NCBI GenBank assembly: GCA_027577595.1
Contig: JANBRJ010000025.1
Location: 1 to 64,000 of the forward strand
Source of the DNA: Coemansia sp. RSA 487
Taxonomy: Eukaryota > Kickxellomycota > Kickxellomycetes > Kickxellales > Kickxellaceae
Direction of reading: 5' to 3'
Length of the DNA stretch: 64,000 nucleotides
Of the stretch, positions 30,635 through 40,843 are shown piece by piece (position 1 is the first letter of the stretch; each line of letters begins with the position of its first letter). The position numbers were made by a program, and so were the translations under genes. Below the pieces are notes generated by a model, which saw only the letters and a program-made list of their open reading frames with translations, was not told the origin of the DNA and did no database searches.

Positions 30635-32596
30635 TCACTTTCCGGCCTTGAACTTGAAGAGGCGTGAGTCAATTGCCCTTCTAGCAAATATTCTGATAGG
30701 CTCATTAATATCCGAAAACAGCAGCATGAACATACCGATTGCAAGGCTCTTAAGGATCTCTGGACATTGCATGATCTCCATTTTCTCCCGATAAATTTTG
30801 CTGCTCTCCAACCAACTACTGCGCGCCTCTAACAGACGTTCCGGATTCAACGACCCATCCCACATGTTTTCAAATTCACTTGCCTCGCTCCGCCCAGCAC
30901 GATTGCCATACTTTCCCCACAAACAGTGAGAAAGAACAAGGAACAACGACTCCAAGTCCCCCAAGAGTGAGCGGTTGCCAACGCCGGCCAAAAGGCGAAC
31001 GCCCATATAAGGCGCTGTCCCGACTACGAGCGATGGCGATACTTTTCTCGCTCTGGCATGCGGTGCGATCAATCCGCTGCCCCAGTCGATGACATACGGT
31101 TTGGAATCCTTGACAAGCAGGTTGCGCGCCGAAATGTCCCTGTGCAACAAATAGCCTTTCGAATCGCCTGTAACCGCAACCAAAAGAGCGTGAAGATAAC
31201 CAGAAAACATGTCGACGACCTTGTAAGCATTTCTAGGGCTGAACCCCTTAAAGAAGTGGCTTAAATACTTCCCTGAATTATCCATGAGAATGAACTCCCC
31301 ACTATAAATGCCATGATCGGGACTACTGACAGAAGCAGAACCAAGAAGCTGCGGGATGCGGGGCACACCAATCTCTAAAGCTCTCTCGTGTACACGAACT
31401 TCTGTAAGGTTGTGATAGTACCAATGCAGCTTTAGTATGCATTCTTGGCTTTGACTTTTGTTATCGTCGCTAACCCTGACATTATAAAGCCAAGAATGCG
31501 AGCCAACAATAGCACGCCGCCGTCCGCTAAATGCTTTATCGTCAATGATTCTTATTCTCGCCGTTTTAAGCAGGTCGTGTGTGCTTTCCTCCTGCATGTA
31601 ACCGTGGATTTCGTTTGCGTAAAACGAATCAAAGATCCTATGATTCTGGAGAACAAAGAATCCGCAATTTTCCTCCGGAAGTTGCTTGTAAAGCAAGATA
31701 AGGAACTTGATCACCCTGCGTATATCTGCCTCTGGGGCGTTAGCGACAGGGAGACAAGCCAGCGGCGCATAAAACACTTTGGTGAGGGTCCAAAGGTAAA
31801 CCTGCACCTCGCCTCCTTTTGAGATCGTCAATCCGAGTGAGTACCGGCGGGGCTGATTCCCGGACATGTCTTTGAGATTCGCAAGGAGCTGGCCTCGAAG
31901 CACCTTGGAATCTACAGCGTGCTTGGACCCTTTGATCTCAAAGGCAGTCACTGTATAAGCCCATTCCGGCTGAACCCCCGATCCACTGACCACGAGAGCG
32001 CCATTCGGCTTGCACCCATTTGGCATTGGGTTGCTGTGTGTATCAACCCATTTGATATCCAGATGCTCCTTAAAGCTGGATACCAAGTGAGCCTCAACGG
32101 ACTTCACCAGCACGTTCAGAATAGACTGGTACGTCTTCTCCGAATCATCGCCAGATGAACGGTCGATGCTTGCCTCTTCGGCCAAGTAATTGGCAACAAC
32201 CTCGTTGATATGGCTATCGTCCAGCCTGTTATCGCTTGAGGAGTTCCATGTCTGAGACCAGTTCTCGCCCAGTTCCACAAGAATCGTGCCGAAAGGCACC
32301 GAGACACAGTTGCTTGCATTATCTTCTGCGATTGCAATCTACATAGCTGGGTTATATTTCTGCGATACTGGAGGAAACTTCAACGGTGTCGAAAGCGTAG
32401 CTAGAATTATAGTTTTGAGGTGATAGAAGTGAATCAGTATCTTAAAATTCGCGTTAGAAAAGGTGCTAACATGTTTCATGTAGTTGGATTCTAAAAGCCT
32501 TCTCATTATTCGTATAGCTTAAAACTTACCAGAAAGAAGTGCGCCAGTAATCCTAGATGTATTAGTTCTTACAGGCGTCTCAAATATGTTATCCAG
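30635..32596 (-). CDS. FunK1-type protein kinase 1 (5' end unresolved)
   Basis: At least two exons: 30635..32325 and 32530..32596 (GTAAGT donor, CGCAG acceptor, phase 1), joined as ...RITGALLS-EDNASNCVSVPFG. The 67-base exon is preceded by a C-rich tract and ATGTAG acceptor, so a further 5' exon with the start codon is missing from my model. The kinase core shows LLHRDISARNLL near 31140 and YVIDWGSG instead of the usual DFG/DFD, then VGTAPYMGVRLL. The N-terminal half (TAFEIKGSKHAVDSKVLRGQ) matches the FunK1 N-lobe region. FunK1 kinases are a fungal expansion linked to multicellular or accessory functions; substrates are unknown. Confidence 0.8.
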
Positions 32597-32718
32597 CTAC
32601 ATGGGCAGTTGGGGGGGGAAGTATGTAGTGAGCAGACAAAATATTTGGAAATATTATATGTTAATGTTTAGTTCATTGTCAATACTTGTGTTCACGATGG
32701 ACATATATAGGCATGCAG

Positions 32719-33141
32719 CTATTTATTCATTATTCTGCTCACCGGATATTTAGAAATGACACCATCGTGCAATTCTTGCTGCAGTTGGTTGCCACCAATG
32801 GACGATGGTATTCTATTGTGCGAGTCAACCAGGCCTCTGAGAAGTGCGTTTTGCTTATCTGCTGTCTCTTTATGGGTCGAGATGAGCTCATCGAGAAGTG
32901 CGTCTTGTTTAGCTGTTTGCTGCTGTGCTATCTCTTTCTGGGTCAAAGTGAGATTATCAAAAAACTTGTTCTGCCTTTCCAACATTGCCATCATGGCAGC
33001 GTGTTGGGAGGTAAGAAAGCGAAGCAACCATCTATCGGAAGTGTTTATTGATTCCGAAAGGTCGCTAAATTCAGAAAGGTTGCTTGATGCTGGAGAACTC
33101 TTTTCCGGTGACGGTGATTTTCCTTTATTCCTACGTGGCAT
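32719..33141 (-). CDS. Hypothetical coiled-coil protein
   Basis: A 140-residue ORF from the ATG at 33141. The N-terminus is basic and Ser/Pro-rich (MPRRNKGKSPSPEKSS), followed by SEFSDLSESINTSDRW and a long predicted coiled coil rich in Gln, Lys and Leu (about 45-115). No family recognised. It sits between FunK1 kinase 1 and a 0.7-kb spacer in a region of transposon relics, so it may be a lineage-specific gene or part of an unknown mobile element. A poly-G tract (32611-32618) separates it from the kinase exon. Confidence 0.4.
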   Translation of the reverse strand: MPRRNKGKSPSPEKSSPASSNLSEFSDLSESINTSDRWLLRFLTSQHAAMMAMLERQNKFFDNLTLTQKEIAQQQTAKQDALLDELISTHKETADKQNALLRGLVDSHNRIPSSIGGNQLQQELHDGVISKYPVSRIMNK

Positions 33142-33877
33142 AATGAATAGAAATGAGACAATGAAAAGCTCAACTTTAAATACAATTAGCTACTTGTAAA
33201 AGTTTAAATAGAAAACAAAGAAAGGAAGAAAAGCAGAAAATGTGTATTGCAAAGTATTTTCACTTTTACTTCCCTATGTATAGCGGATGGTGATTGATTG
33301 ACTTTGTTTACATTTATGGTTGTTGATTGTTTAGCATATTGAAGAGGTGGACTAATTTGCACAATGAAAAAAACTGATCTGTGTAATGGCTTATAAATTG
33401 AATAACAAAACTATAAACTAATTAGCTTTTTTAGTTTTGAGCTCGGAAATATGACATAAACGTTAAAAATAGTTGTGTGGAAATGTGAGCTGTAATACAT
33501 GTAGCCGTATCTCATGTACTGGGTAGCCAAGGTCAAATATACGTGGTGGATATAGAGTATAACAAACAATCATTCACAGCTTGGATCAAATATGTGTGAT
33601 TTGTAGGTGATTTGCTCCAATGTTGCTTGACAGTGAAAACATTGTTGGGGGGGGGGGTTGTTGTCAATGTACCTGATCATGATACATTGTAGTTAGGATG
33701 CTAAGACATTAATTCAAGCTCTTTTTTGTGGCAGCAAAATATGTTAAAGGGTATATTTATAAGATATACAATTGAAATTCAAAAAATAGAAAAGCGACAA
33801 ATAAAGATGATCAGAGCATTGAATAGCGGAAGTGTGCTTATGTCTTCTTGTCCTTCTTGACAGAACCAGGAGCACTG
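33142..33877. other. Spacer with poly-G run
   Basis: About 740 bases of AT-rich DNA with a run of about 11 G at 33646-33657, an uncommon feature here. It holds the promoter of the coiled-coil ORF and the 3' flank of DHFR. No gene seen. Confidence 0.4.
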
Positions 33878-34510
33878 TCATAATCGCCAGATGCCGGCTT
33901 CAAGACGGCTGTATGGCTGCAACTTGAACTTGCTGGTGTCGAGCAGCGGGAAGAACGCATCGCATGCATTGTATTTGTCAGCACCACGGAGCTGTACGTA
34001 GGTAATAAGAACCTGTATGTGACAGTCATCCATCTTGAGCACTTCTTCGTAGATGCCTCCACCACCTGTGATGAACACACGGTCGATACGTACCGGCTGT
34101 TTTGCAACAGCAGAACTGGAGGCGTCCATATCCTCAATAAACTTGAGAGCCACTTCAATGGGCGGCTGTGTGACTGTAAATTTCGGCTCCTCTTCACCCA
34201 AGAGATGCGGGTCGCTGGTAATCACAATGTTGTAACGGAATTTGAGTGGCTGGAGCCGTTTCGAGAGAGCCTCCCACGTCTTTCTGCCCAAGATGCATGT
34301 GCTTATAGCGGGTACATCGGAGGTTGGCGCAAGCTTCTCATCGTCGCCTCTGCTTGTCTCCCTAAGTGATTCTCCGGCTACGGTTTCCGTAACTTTGTTA
34401 AAATACACAAGGCCCTTGGGTAGACGCCAGGGATTATCCTTCCCTATAGCTATGCCGTGGGTTTTTACCGCCACGGCAACAATAATGATCAGCGTTTTTG
34501 TAACAGACAC
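33878..34510 (-). CDS. DFR1: Dihydrofolate reductase, short C-terminus
   Basis: DHFR reduces dihydrofolate to tetrahydrofolate with NADPH. The 210-residue product has GIAIGKDNPWRLPKGLVYF, CILGRKTWEAL, NIVITSD, and FITGGGGIYEEVL, followed by FFPLLDTSKFKLQPYSRLEAG, all in family order. It then stops at IWRL, before the last strand pair (normally ending in a Y-x-F-x-x-Y/W-x-R pattern). An inserted loop near residues 45-65 explains the near-normal length. Either a 3' exon is unrecognised or the C-terminus is truly cut. The frame after the stop reads on in another phase (GDYDSAPGSVKKDKKT), which may be relevant. Confidence 0.85.
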   Translation of the reverse strand: MSVTKTLIIIVAVAVKTHGIAIGKDNPWRLPKGLVYFNKVTETVAGESLRETSRGDDEKLAPTSDVPAISTCILGRKTWEALSKRLQPLKFRYNIVITSDPHLLGEEEPKFTVTQPPIEVALKFIEDMDASSSAVAKQPVRIDRVFITGGGGIYEEVLKMDDCHIQVLITYVQLRGADKYNACDAFFPLLDTSKFKLQPYSRLEAGIWRL

Positions 34511-34806
34511 ATGAGTAGACGAACATGCTACTTCAAGTGAAATTCAATGCTTTAAAGAAATAAAAAAGATAAGGTGAAAGTGGAAGCGGAAAAAGGAAGA
34601 AACGAAAATAATCAATATTATATTTGCAACACTTAAATAGCCACACGTTTGCTCAATTTGATATAAAATTAATCGATCGCTGATCCCCTTGTCTTGTGCT
34701 TTCTGTTTATGTGAAAAAGCCACTGGTATGTGCTGACGAGCTGTTATATTTTTCTTCTGTACTTTTCTCATTTTTCTCTAAATCTATTTATCCTTCATAT
34801 TTTACA

Positions 34807-36504
34807 ATGCCTGTTCTGTCGCCATTTCAAACGCTACCTCTGCATATTGCTGAGAATATCTCTCGGTTCTATATCTACAATAATCGTTATTCCTTTTCAT
34901 ACGGCGAGCAAGGCAAAAATAAGAGAGAGACGGCGGCTTGGGAAGTGCTATATGATGTTAGTCGCCAATGGAGGTCACTTGCTCTTGATTACTTATATGG
35001 ATCACTAGATTGGACCTTAGTGGGAGTTCGGTTTGTGCGCATGTTCGGAGAGGTCAACTTTACAAAAAGCAACTGTTACCCAGGCGACAAGAATCTCCAC
35101 TATGTTCGAAAAGTCAAGATACACCTTAGAGACTCACTGAACTTTCTAAGCGTAAAACAGGTGCATGAATTCGATCGTATTTGGCCTGAAGATTTTGTTC
35201 TTCCTTCGGCAACTTTTGTTGTTATTGATTTGCAGATCGAAACATCAAACAATGCCGAATACAGAGCCACCTTCAGTAGCGTATTCTCCCGAGTTGTAGA
35301 TCGTATAAAGGTGACAATGCCCAATCTACGGCGTGTAAAAGTTTGCTTTGGAAGCGACGCCTTTGCTATGGAAATGAGCGCTCAATCGTTTATTTCGAAG
35401 GAATCAAGCATGGATACATTTTTGTCAGAGTGTCTTATAAGAAGGGATTGGTGGAATCTTCAGACGTCATCAATTCGTATAGGTACTAACATATCACCTT
35501 TACAAGATACACTACAACTCACTACTTTGCAGTGCGACTGCTTGGATGACACATACCTCTATCATTATATTGTCAAGAGCTGTGCTTCCACCTTGGAAGA
35601 GATGATTATCTATAAACTCCAGTGTCACCTTGCATGGCCCTTTTTTATTCATGAGGATGGTCGGCCGATAATATTCCCCAGGCTCAAAAGACTGGATATT
35701 GAAGCATTTAAATCTGAAGAGTATAAAAGGCTAAGGACCGACAAGTCTGTGATTCCGTTCCCAGCACTAGAGTATACCGTATTGGACTCAGAATACATAT
35801 TTGCGGACGACACGATATTCAGAGGAAACAGAGACACGTTGAAATATCTATTTATCGACATTGATGACGAATCTTTGGAGATGCTACAGCAGTTTCAAGT
35901 GTTTTCGGATGGCAAATACCCATATCTTCGCTACGTAAGAGTGGCTCACAACCACGTTTCCCGCAGGAAATTGAGCGAAGAATCCTTTCTAAAATTGCCA
36001 CTGGGTATTCTCTCATCGGAGACGTATTGGATATCAATTCCCAGTGAAGTTCCTAAAAATGCGTTTGCCAGTATTATTCCTACAAGTTCCTACGCAGAGA
36101 ACATCCAGTTTCTTAGTCTTCGAAGAACCAAGCTGAACCTGCTGGAAATGTTCAAGGTCATCAGACTCTTGCCAAATATGAAGGAGTTCAGGTGTCGCTT
36201 TGGGGGAATTGGTTTGGAGCCAGACAAAGGACAGACCAAAACGTTGCCGGATTACCTATATCCCACCCACTATCCGCTTAGTTGTAATCTCAAATGCTGG
36301 GGTACTTGGTGTTCAGATTATATGCCACAAGGAAAGTTGGCTGCTGCATCGATAACACTTGCTGTCCTGTGTCCCAAGTTTTCTTTTACAGCTGTACTAG
36401 AAAGGAGCCTGTCAGAATATCACAACGAGCTTGACAAGGCTCTTTCAAGTGGACTGTATGATAAACATGCAAAAAGAATACAGCGACTTTTCTATTGCAA
36501 GTAA
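34807..36504 (+). CDS. Orphan F-box/leucine-rich-like protein
   Basis: A 565-residue single-exon protein. The ATG at 34807 (MPVLSPFQTLPLHIAENI) is chosen because the N-terminus then reads like an F-box-type helix (LPLHIAENISRFYI...WEVLYDVSRQWRSLALDYLYGSLDW). The rest has irregular leucine-rich spacing (PRLKRLDIEAF, YLRYVRVAHN, IQFLSLRRTKLNLLEMF, LPNMKEFRC). This layout recalls large lineage-specific families of Kickxellomycotina. A ubiquitin-ligase adaptor role is conceivable; no diagnostic motif proves it. Base composition is lower in GC than housekeeping genes in the window. Confidence 0.6.
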   Translation: MPVLSPFQTLPLHIAENISRFYIYNNRYSFSYGEQGKNKRETAAWEVLYDVSRQWRSLALDYLYGSLDWTLVGVRFVRMFGEVNFTKSNCYPGDKNLHYVRKVKIHLRDSLNFLSVKQVHEFDRIWPEDFVLPSATFVVIDLQIETSNNAEYRATFSSVFSRVVDRIKVTMPNLRRVKVCFGSDAFAMEMSAQSFISKESSMDTFLSECLIRRDWWNLQTSSIRIGTNISPLQDTLQLTTLQCDCLDDTYLYHYIVKSCASTLEEMIIYKLQCHLAWPFFIHEDGRPIIFPRLKRLDIEAFKSEEYKRLRTDKSVIPFPALEYTVLDSEYIFADDTIFRGNRDTLKYLFIDIDDESLEMLQQFQVFSDGKYPYLRYVRVAHNHVSRRKLSEESFLKLPLGILSSETYWISIPSEVPKNAFASIIPTSSYAENIQFLSLRRTKLNLLEMFKVIRLLPNMKEFRCRFGGIGLEPDKGQTKTLPDYLYPTHYPLSCNLKCWGTWCSDYMPQGKLAAASITLAVLCPKFSFTAVLERSLSEYHNELDKALSSGLYDKHAKRIQRLFYCK

Positions 36505-36603
36505 ACTGCCTTAATTGAGCTGACTGGTTACTTCAATGGAATCCTTGTCTAGGCAACCGTTTTTGTATTGACTTTTATAATTTAAAAAGTATTGCAAAAG
36601 AGA

Positions 36604-37381
36604 CAGCATCCTATCCTAGAACTAGAATTTGCCGCGGCTATAACCTTGGCTGAATTTTGTGGTTGTCGTTATTTGTTCGTCCTCACCGCCTTCTTTGCCG
36701 CTGTCGTCTTCCTTTTCTTTTTAGCCTGCTGCTGTTCAGTGGTGACACCAACAGCAGCAGGACAACTACAACAAAAGCGCTCTGGAGTCTCGCCGTGATC
36801 ACGAAGGCCATGGAAAATATGCCTGAAGTTGAGAACGGCTGCGAGATCTCGGTTGTACATGCGCAAACGAGGAGTCAAAACGCCATCCACTTTTACAGGT
36901 CCATCCATAGTTCACTGGTGCACTCCAGGAGACCATGGCAGAGCACTTCTTTCATCTTCTCTCGTTGGAAGGCAGCATTTTTAACCAAATGCCTGTAGTA
37001 CTGACACTGATATCGCCAGGCCGTTGAATGCCTCATAGACCTTTCTTGATGTGTGCCAGCGCTGCAGTTTGGTTTTTGTACAAGGCAAGTGGTATTGCTT
37101 CAGATTGTTAGGTTTTATTAGGATCAATGATAACTAATCACATTGAAAGTACAGACAGAGACTGGGAAGCCAATCCATTTTAGTGCGGAATAATAGGCGT
37201 GTGGGGAACAGCTCTCCGCAAAGCCCAGTTTGCGCCTCTTGCCTCCAAGCGCAAATATAAGGCCAACCGACGCAAACGCCTTTTTCTTGAAACACAAAGT
37301 GCATTATTGCCACCGCAAATCTTTCACCATTCGACACGTGTACATCCTTATTCGGCGCAATTGGTTTTGCAAAAAACAGTA
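36604..37381 (-). mobile_element. Non-autonomous Fanzor-element derivative (copy 3), left end missing
   Basis: About 780 bases with the same internal layout as copy 2: post-stop hairpins (36615-36650), the last about 105 codons of the nuclease gene, shared non-coding sequence (about 36985-37255) and a terminal repeat (about 37258-37381). The repeat expected next to the hairpins is absent, so the element is truncated there. The outer tip on the bottom strand reads ACTGTTTTTTGCAAAACC. The deletion junction inside the gene matches copy 2. Confidence 0.6.
36658..36990 (-). pseudogene. Fanzor-like gene remnant in copy 3
   Basis: It reads MDGPVKVDGVLTPRLR, then MYNRDLAAVLNFRHIFHGL, and keeps a basic tail (QAKKKRKTTAAKKAV then RTNK), one insertion longer than in copy 1. 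Only the C-terminal part exists. It is a relic carried by a non-autonomous element. Confidence 0.6.
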
Positions 37382-37647
37382 CGTTTTGAAAGCAAATAAC
37401 GCATATGCGTGTCTAAGGACCATGCAACATTGTGCATGAAAGTTTCCGCTTTACAAATCATAAATGTTTACATGTTTTGTACTCTGTTCTTCTCTTCCAT
37501 TTTTTACAAATCCTTTACTATCCACATTTTTACTCAAAAACATCTCAGAATAAACGCAAACAGTGCAACAATAGTCTCACTAAATCAAATAAGCAAAAGT
37601 GTTGACTTTGGCATGCAGAATGGTATGTTTAATCTCAGCTTTATATT

Positions 37648-40176
37648 ATGTTAGCGCGCATTGAGAAGCATATATTTAGTTACCATATCCTGTGGTTGAA
37701 TTTGAAAACCGCAAACATGTATCAGGTTTACTTGTTGGCTAATGGCACTAAACAGCTATACAGATATTGTCTTGTTCTGTTCGAAAAATACTTAACTATC
37801 CAAATAGACGATACCAACGCAGGCAAGGGTGATAGCAAGGCCACAGAACACAAAGAAACAGCGAACTCAGGTTACAATACCGCCGAGTCGCTGAGTGCGC
37901 ATAAGCAAGTGGCGATACGCTCGATTAATAACTACCTTTTGCCCAACATTAATGGGCTACTTGATCTAGCGATTCCTGACGAAGAAAAAACAAAAGAGAT
38001 TGCTGGAAAGCTTGCAGCAGACATTTCCACTCTCATTGAGAATCTACTGTCAGTCAGTGATAGCAGCAACAGCAGCAGATCTCAGGGCATGGCCAGATGT
38101 CGTGGTAGCAGTTACGGAAATTTCAAGCCTGGAAAGCAGAGAGGTTCTAGCCCAGACAGCAATGAGGCGGCTGAACTTGTATCAAACTGGATTTCAGAGC
38201 AGCAACAGTTCTCATCTGCCAAAAGCAAACCGGTAAAAGTGCCATCCTGGAACAACGCTGTTGTGTTGAACAAAAGATTTGACGAATTCAAGAAGTGGGT
38301 AAACTTTGACAACGATACCAGCAAGGAAGATGACCTCTACGGACCGATATCCCAGTTTTTCTACTTTGTTGCTGGCTGTATAAAGTCCTCACACGAATTA
38401 CAATCAGTTCGTCCGAAGCGCTTGATACTCCCATTTTCCCACCCATGCAGAAAAGGCGCAAATGGCGACGGCAATTCTCGGAGTGGGCTGTTTCTTAACT
38501 TGACTCCAGTTGACGATTTCACAATTAGTACAAAAGATGAAAACAAATTGCCCATTCTTTCAGACATCCTAGCTTTGGCTGAGGTCACGTCGAGCAAGCA
38601 CGGCATCTGCAATGCTTTGCCACAGCTTTTTCAATACACAAGTGTCATATATGCGGGACAGCACAATAGACGGTTTATATGGGGGTTGGCAGTCGAAGGA
38701 ACGCAAGTGCAGGTGGTGTTTTTCGGACCAAACTATGCACTTGCGTCGCCTACAATAAACATTGACCAAAAGGAAGGTCGCATGCAGCTGGTTAAGCTGC
38801 TTGCGAGTTGGTCCTTTTGCGCGTCCCACCAACTGGGATACGATCCAACAATCACTTACAACAACGAGCTCAAATGCTACGAGATCAGGGCCGATCATGA
38901 AGTTGCCCCGATAACGTACTACTCCAGAGGCTCTGTTATTGAACCCGAGCGTTTATTTGGCCGGCGCACGCGATGTTTTCTTGCAAGCGCAACTAAACCA
39001 ACAGCTGGTGTAGAGTTTGAGCAAGATATTTTTATTAAGGATGCCTGGCCTGAGGCAGCAGGACACATAGACGATGACTATCGCGATGAGAGCAGGTACC
39101 TAAAGACGATTGCAAAGATTCTGGATGAGGTACATGGTCTCGATGGAAAGTGCCCCAAGTATCAGAGTGGCGGTCGGGTGGATATCAAGCGTTGGGTTTC
39201 TGGTGGGGGCTCAGAGACAATAGAGGACACTAGCAGATCGATACTGACCAGTTACATTTGCAAGCAGTTGAATAATCTCCCAGAGAACAAAAAGGCTCCT
39301 TCTCTACGCGTTCACAAACGGATATGCGTGAAGGGTATCGGAATGCCTCTAAAATTTGTAGATAACGTCTTTGAGCTGATATGTGTCGTGGCAGACGCAA
39401 TGGAATGTCACTGGGAAATATACCAGCGCTGTGGGATTTTCCATCGCGACATATCTACCAACAACTTTCTTTTCTCTGGAAGCGGCAGCAGCATCAAGGG
39501 GATGCTCATCGACTTTGATCATTCCATCAGCAAGGATGACAAAGACGCCGTCCGCAACTTTAAGCAATCTGGAACATTTCCCTTTATGAGCGTCAACAAT
39601 CTCGAGGGTAGTGTGACAGACTATTCGGTGTTGGACGACTGGGAGTCATTTATTTATGTTCTTTGCTGGATTGGCGTGTACGGGTGGAGGAAAGTAGTCG
39701 ATATTGCTAATAGGCCGAATGGTTTAAAAGACAACCAACACGCACAGCCGACAATGAAGCTAATATCCAGATGGGAAGGGCCGACTTTTTCAGAGTGTGC
39801 ACGCAGTAAGCGGATCGACCTTTATAGCGAGGATTTGTTCTTCAGAATGACAGAAGAATTCGACAAGGAAACACCTTCAATTAGGACTCTCAAGCGACTT
39901 GTTTGCAAATTACGAAGAACACTAATTGACGAGCATCAAGACGAGAAAATTCAAGGCTCATTAAAGAAACCACTTCGATCTGAAAGGATAGGTGATTCTG
40001 TTTATGTGGTTAACGACCATGAACCCGATCCAGAACTGTTTGACCCGTTTGAAGAGCGTGCCAAAGAAGCTGATGAAATAGCTAAAAGGCTTCTCAAAAC
40101 TCTGCAAGAAGCGGCAAGCCAAGCAAGAACATATTTAAAACACCAGGAACAAAATTCTGATAACACAAATGTTTAG
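37648..40176 (+). CDS. FunK1-type protein kinase 2
   Basis: An 842-residue single-exon kinase. The N-terminal 280 residues are divergent with Ser-rich linkers. The FunK1 N-lobe region follows (ILALAEVTSSKHGICNALPQLFQYTSVIYAGQ has the family rhythm). The catalytic loop is FHRDISTNNFLF (about residue 597) and the metal motif LIDFDHS (about 620), the typical FunK1 RDIS and DFD forms. Then come GTFPFMSVNNLEG and DDWESFIYVLCWIG. It appears catalytically complete. It is only about 30% alike kinase 1 by eye, so this is not a recent tandem copy. Start at 37648 is the first ATG in frame; a missed 5' exon is possible. Substrate unknown. Confidence 0.82.
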   Translation: MLARIEKHIFSYHILWLNLKTANMYQVYLLANGTKQLYRYCLVLFEKYLTIQIDDTNAGKGDSKATEHKETANSGYNTAESLSAHKQVAIRSINNYLLPNINGLLDLAIPDEEKTKEIAGKLAADISTLIENLLSVSDSSNSSRSQGMARCRGSSYGNFKPGKQRGSSPDSNEAAELVSNWISEQQQFSSAKSKPVKVPSWNNAVVLNKRFDEFKKWVNFDNDTSKEDDLYGPISQFFYFVAGCIKSSHELQSVRPKRLILPFSHPCRKGANGDGNSRSGLFLNLTPVDDFTISTKDENKLPILSDILALAEVTSSKHGICNALPQLFQYTSVIYAGQHNRRFIWGLAVEGTQVQVVFFGPNYALASPTINIDQKEGRMQLVKLLASWSFCASHQLGYDPTITYNNELKCYEIRADHEVAPITYYSRGSVIEPERLFGRRTRCFLASATKPTAGVEFEQDIFIKDAWPEAAGHIDDDYRDESRYLKTIAKILDEVHGLDGKCPKYQSGGRVDIKRWVSGGGSETIEDTSRSILTSYICKQLNNLPENKKAPSLRVHKRICVKGIGMPLKFVDNVFELICVVADAMECHWEIYQRCGIFHRDISTNNFLFSGSGSSIKGMLIDFDHSISKDDKDAVRNFKQSGTFPFMSVNNLEGSVTDYSVLDDWESFIYVLCWIGVYGWRKVVDIANRPNGLKDNQHAQPTMKLISRWEGPTFSECARSKRIDLYSEDLFFRMTEEFDKETPSIRTLKRLVCKLRRTLIDEHQDEKIQGSLKKPLRSERIGDSVYVVNDHEPDPELFDPFEERAKEADEIAKRLLKTLQEAASQARTYLKHQEQNSDNTNV

Positions 40177-40264
40177 TAAATACTCGTGTTTTTTTTATCG
40201 TATTCAAGAATAGCTAATGAACGAGTGAAATGATTTTCAACAGGAAAAAAATATTTTGATTACT

Positions 40265-40843
40265 CTAAAAGGTATTTGCTGAGATAGCAGCCAGGATTAA
40301 AGCTATAGCCGACACGAGACCAAGATCCTTGTCCACAGAAGCGCTGTTGAGCACACTAAAGTTATTTCCGTCACGGCCACCGCCTTTTAGCAGCGGCTCA
40401 TCATTGAGTTTCTTGTCGTTGGAAGTTTGAGTTGGTGGAGGAGCAGGCTTCTTTGGAGAGTCCTTGTTTGCCCCAGGTGCATGTGTTGGTGGAGCCTGCT
40501 GTTCCTCGTCAGCAACTATCTTTGCCGGTCGTGTCATCCTGTCGATGAGCTCACTGTTATACTCTTTGCCATTCACAGCAGCACAGTATATCTGGACCTG
40601 CATCTCTTGCAGCGTGCGGTTCTCGCTGTCAGGGCAATTGTCATAACACGTTAGAATCTTCTTCTGGCCGTGGCACTTGCACTGCCAGTTGTCATACTCG
40701 CATTGCTTGAATTGCACATTTTGCATGTTCAAACATGCAGTGAGGATATTTTGCGCTCTGCAAGCTCCTGCCCGTGCTTGTTGGCTGAGCAACATAATGC
40801 ACGCCATAGCACCCACCGCAAAATACGCCGCTCTCGTGTGCAT
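40265..40843 (-). CDS. Secreted Cys-rich protein, probably GPI-anchored
   Basis: A 192-residue protein. The ATG at 40843 gives a clean signal peptide (MHTRAAYFAVGAMACIMLLSQQARA). The mature part begins with GACRAQNILTACL, KQCEYDNWQCKC, then LTCYDNCP, a Cys pattern shared with fungal GPI-anchored Ser/Thr-rich wall proteins. A Pro/Lys/Asp-rich disordered stretch follows, and the end is a hydrophobic segment (GLVSAIALILAAISANTF) after NSASVD, fitting a GPI-attachment signal. Likely sits in the plasma membrane or wall. The frame is open further upstream but without a better start. Confidence 0.72.
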   Translation of the reverse strand: MHTRAAYFAVGAMACIMLLSQQARAGACRAQNILTACLNMQNVQFKQCEYDNWQCKCHGQKKILTCYDNCPDSENRTLQEMQVQIYCAAVNGKEYNSELIDRMTRPAKIVADEEQQAPPTHAPGANKDSPKKPAPPPTQTSNDKKLNDEPLLKGGGRDGNNFSVLNSASVDKDLGLVSAIALILAAISANTF

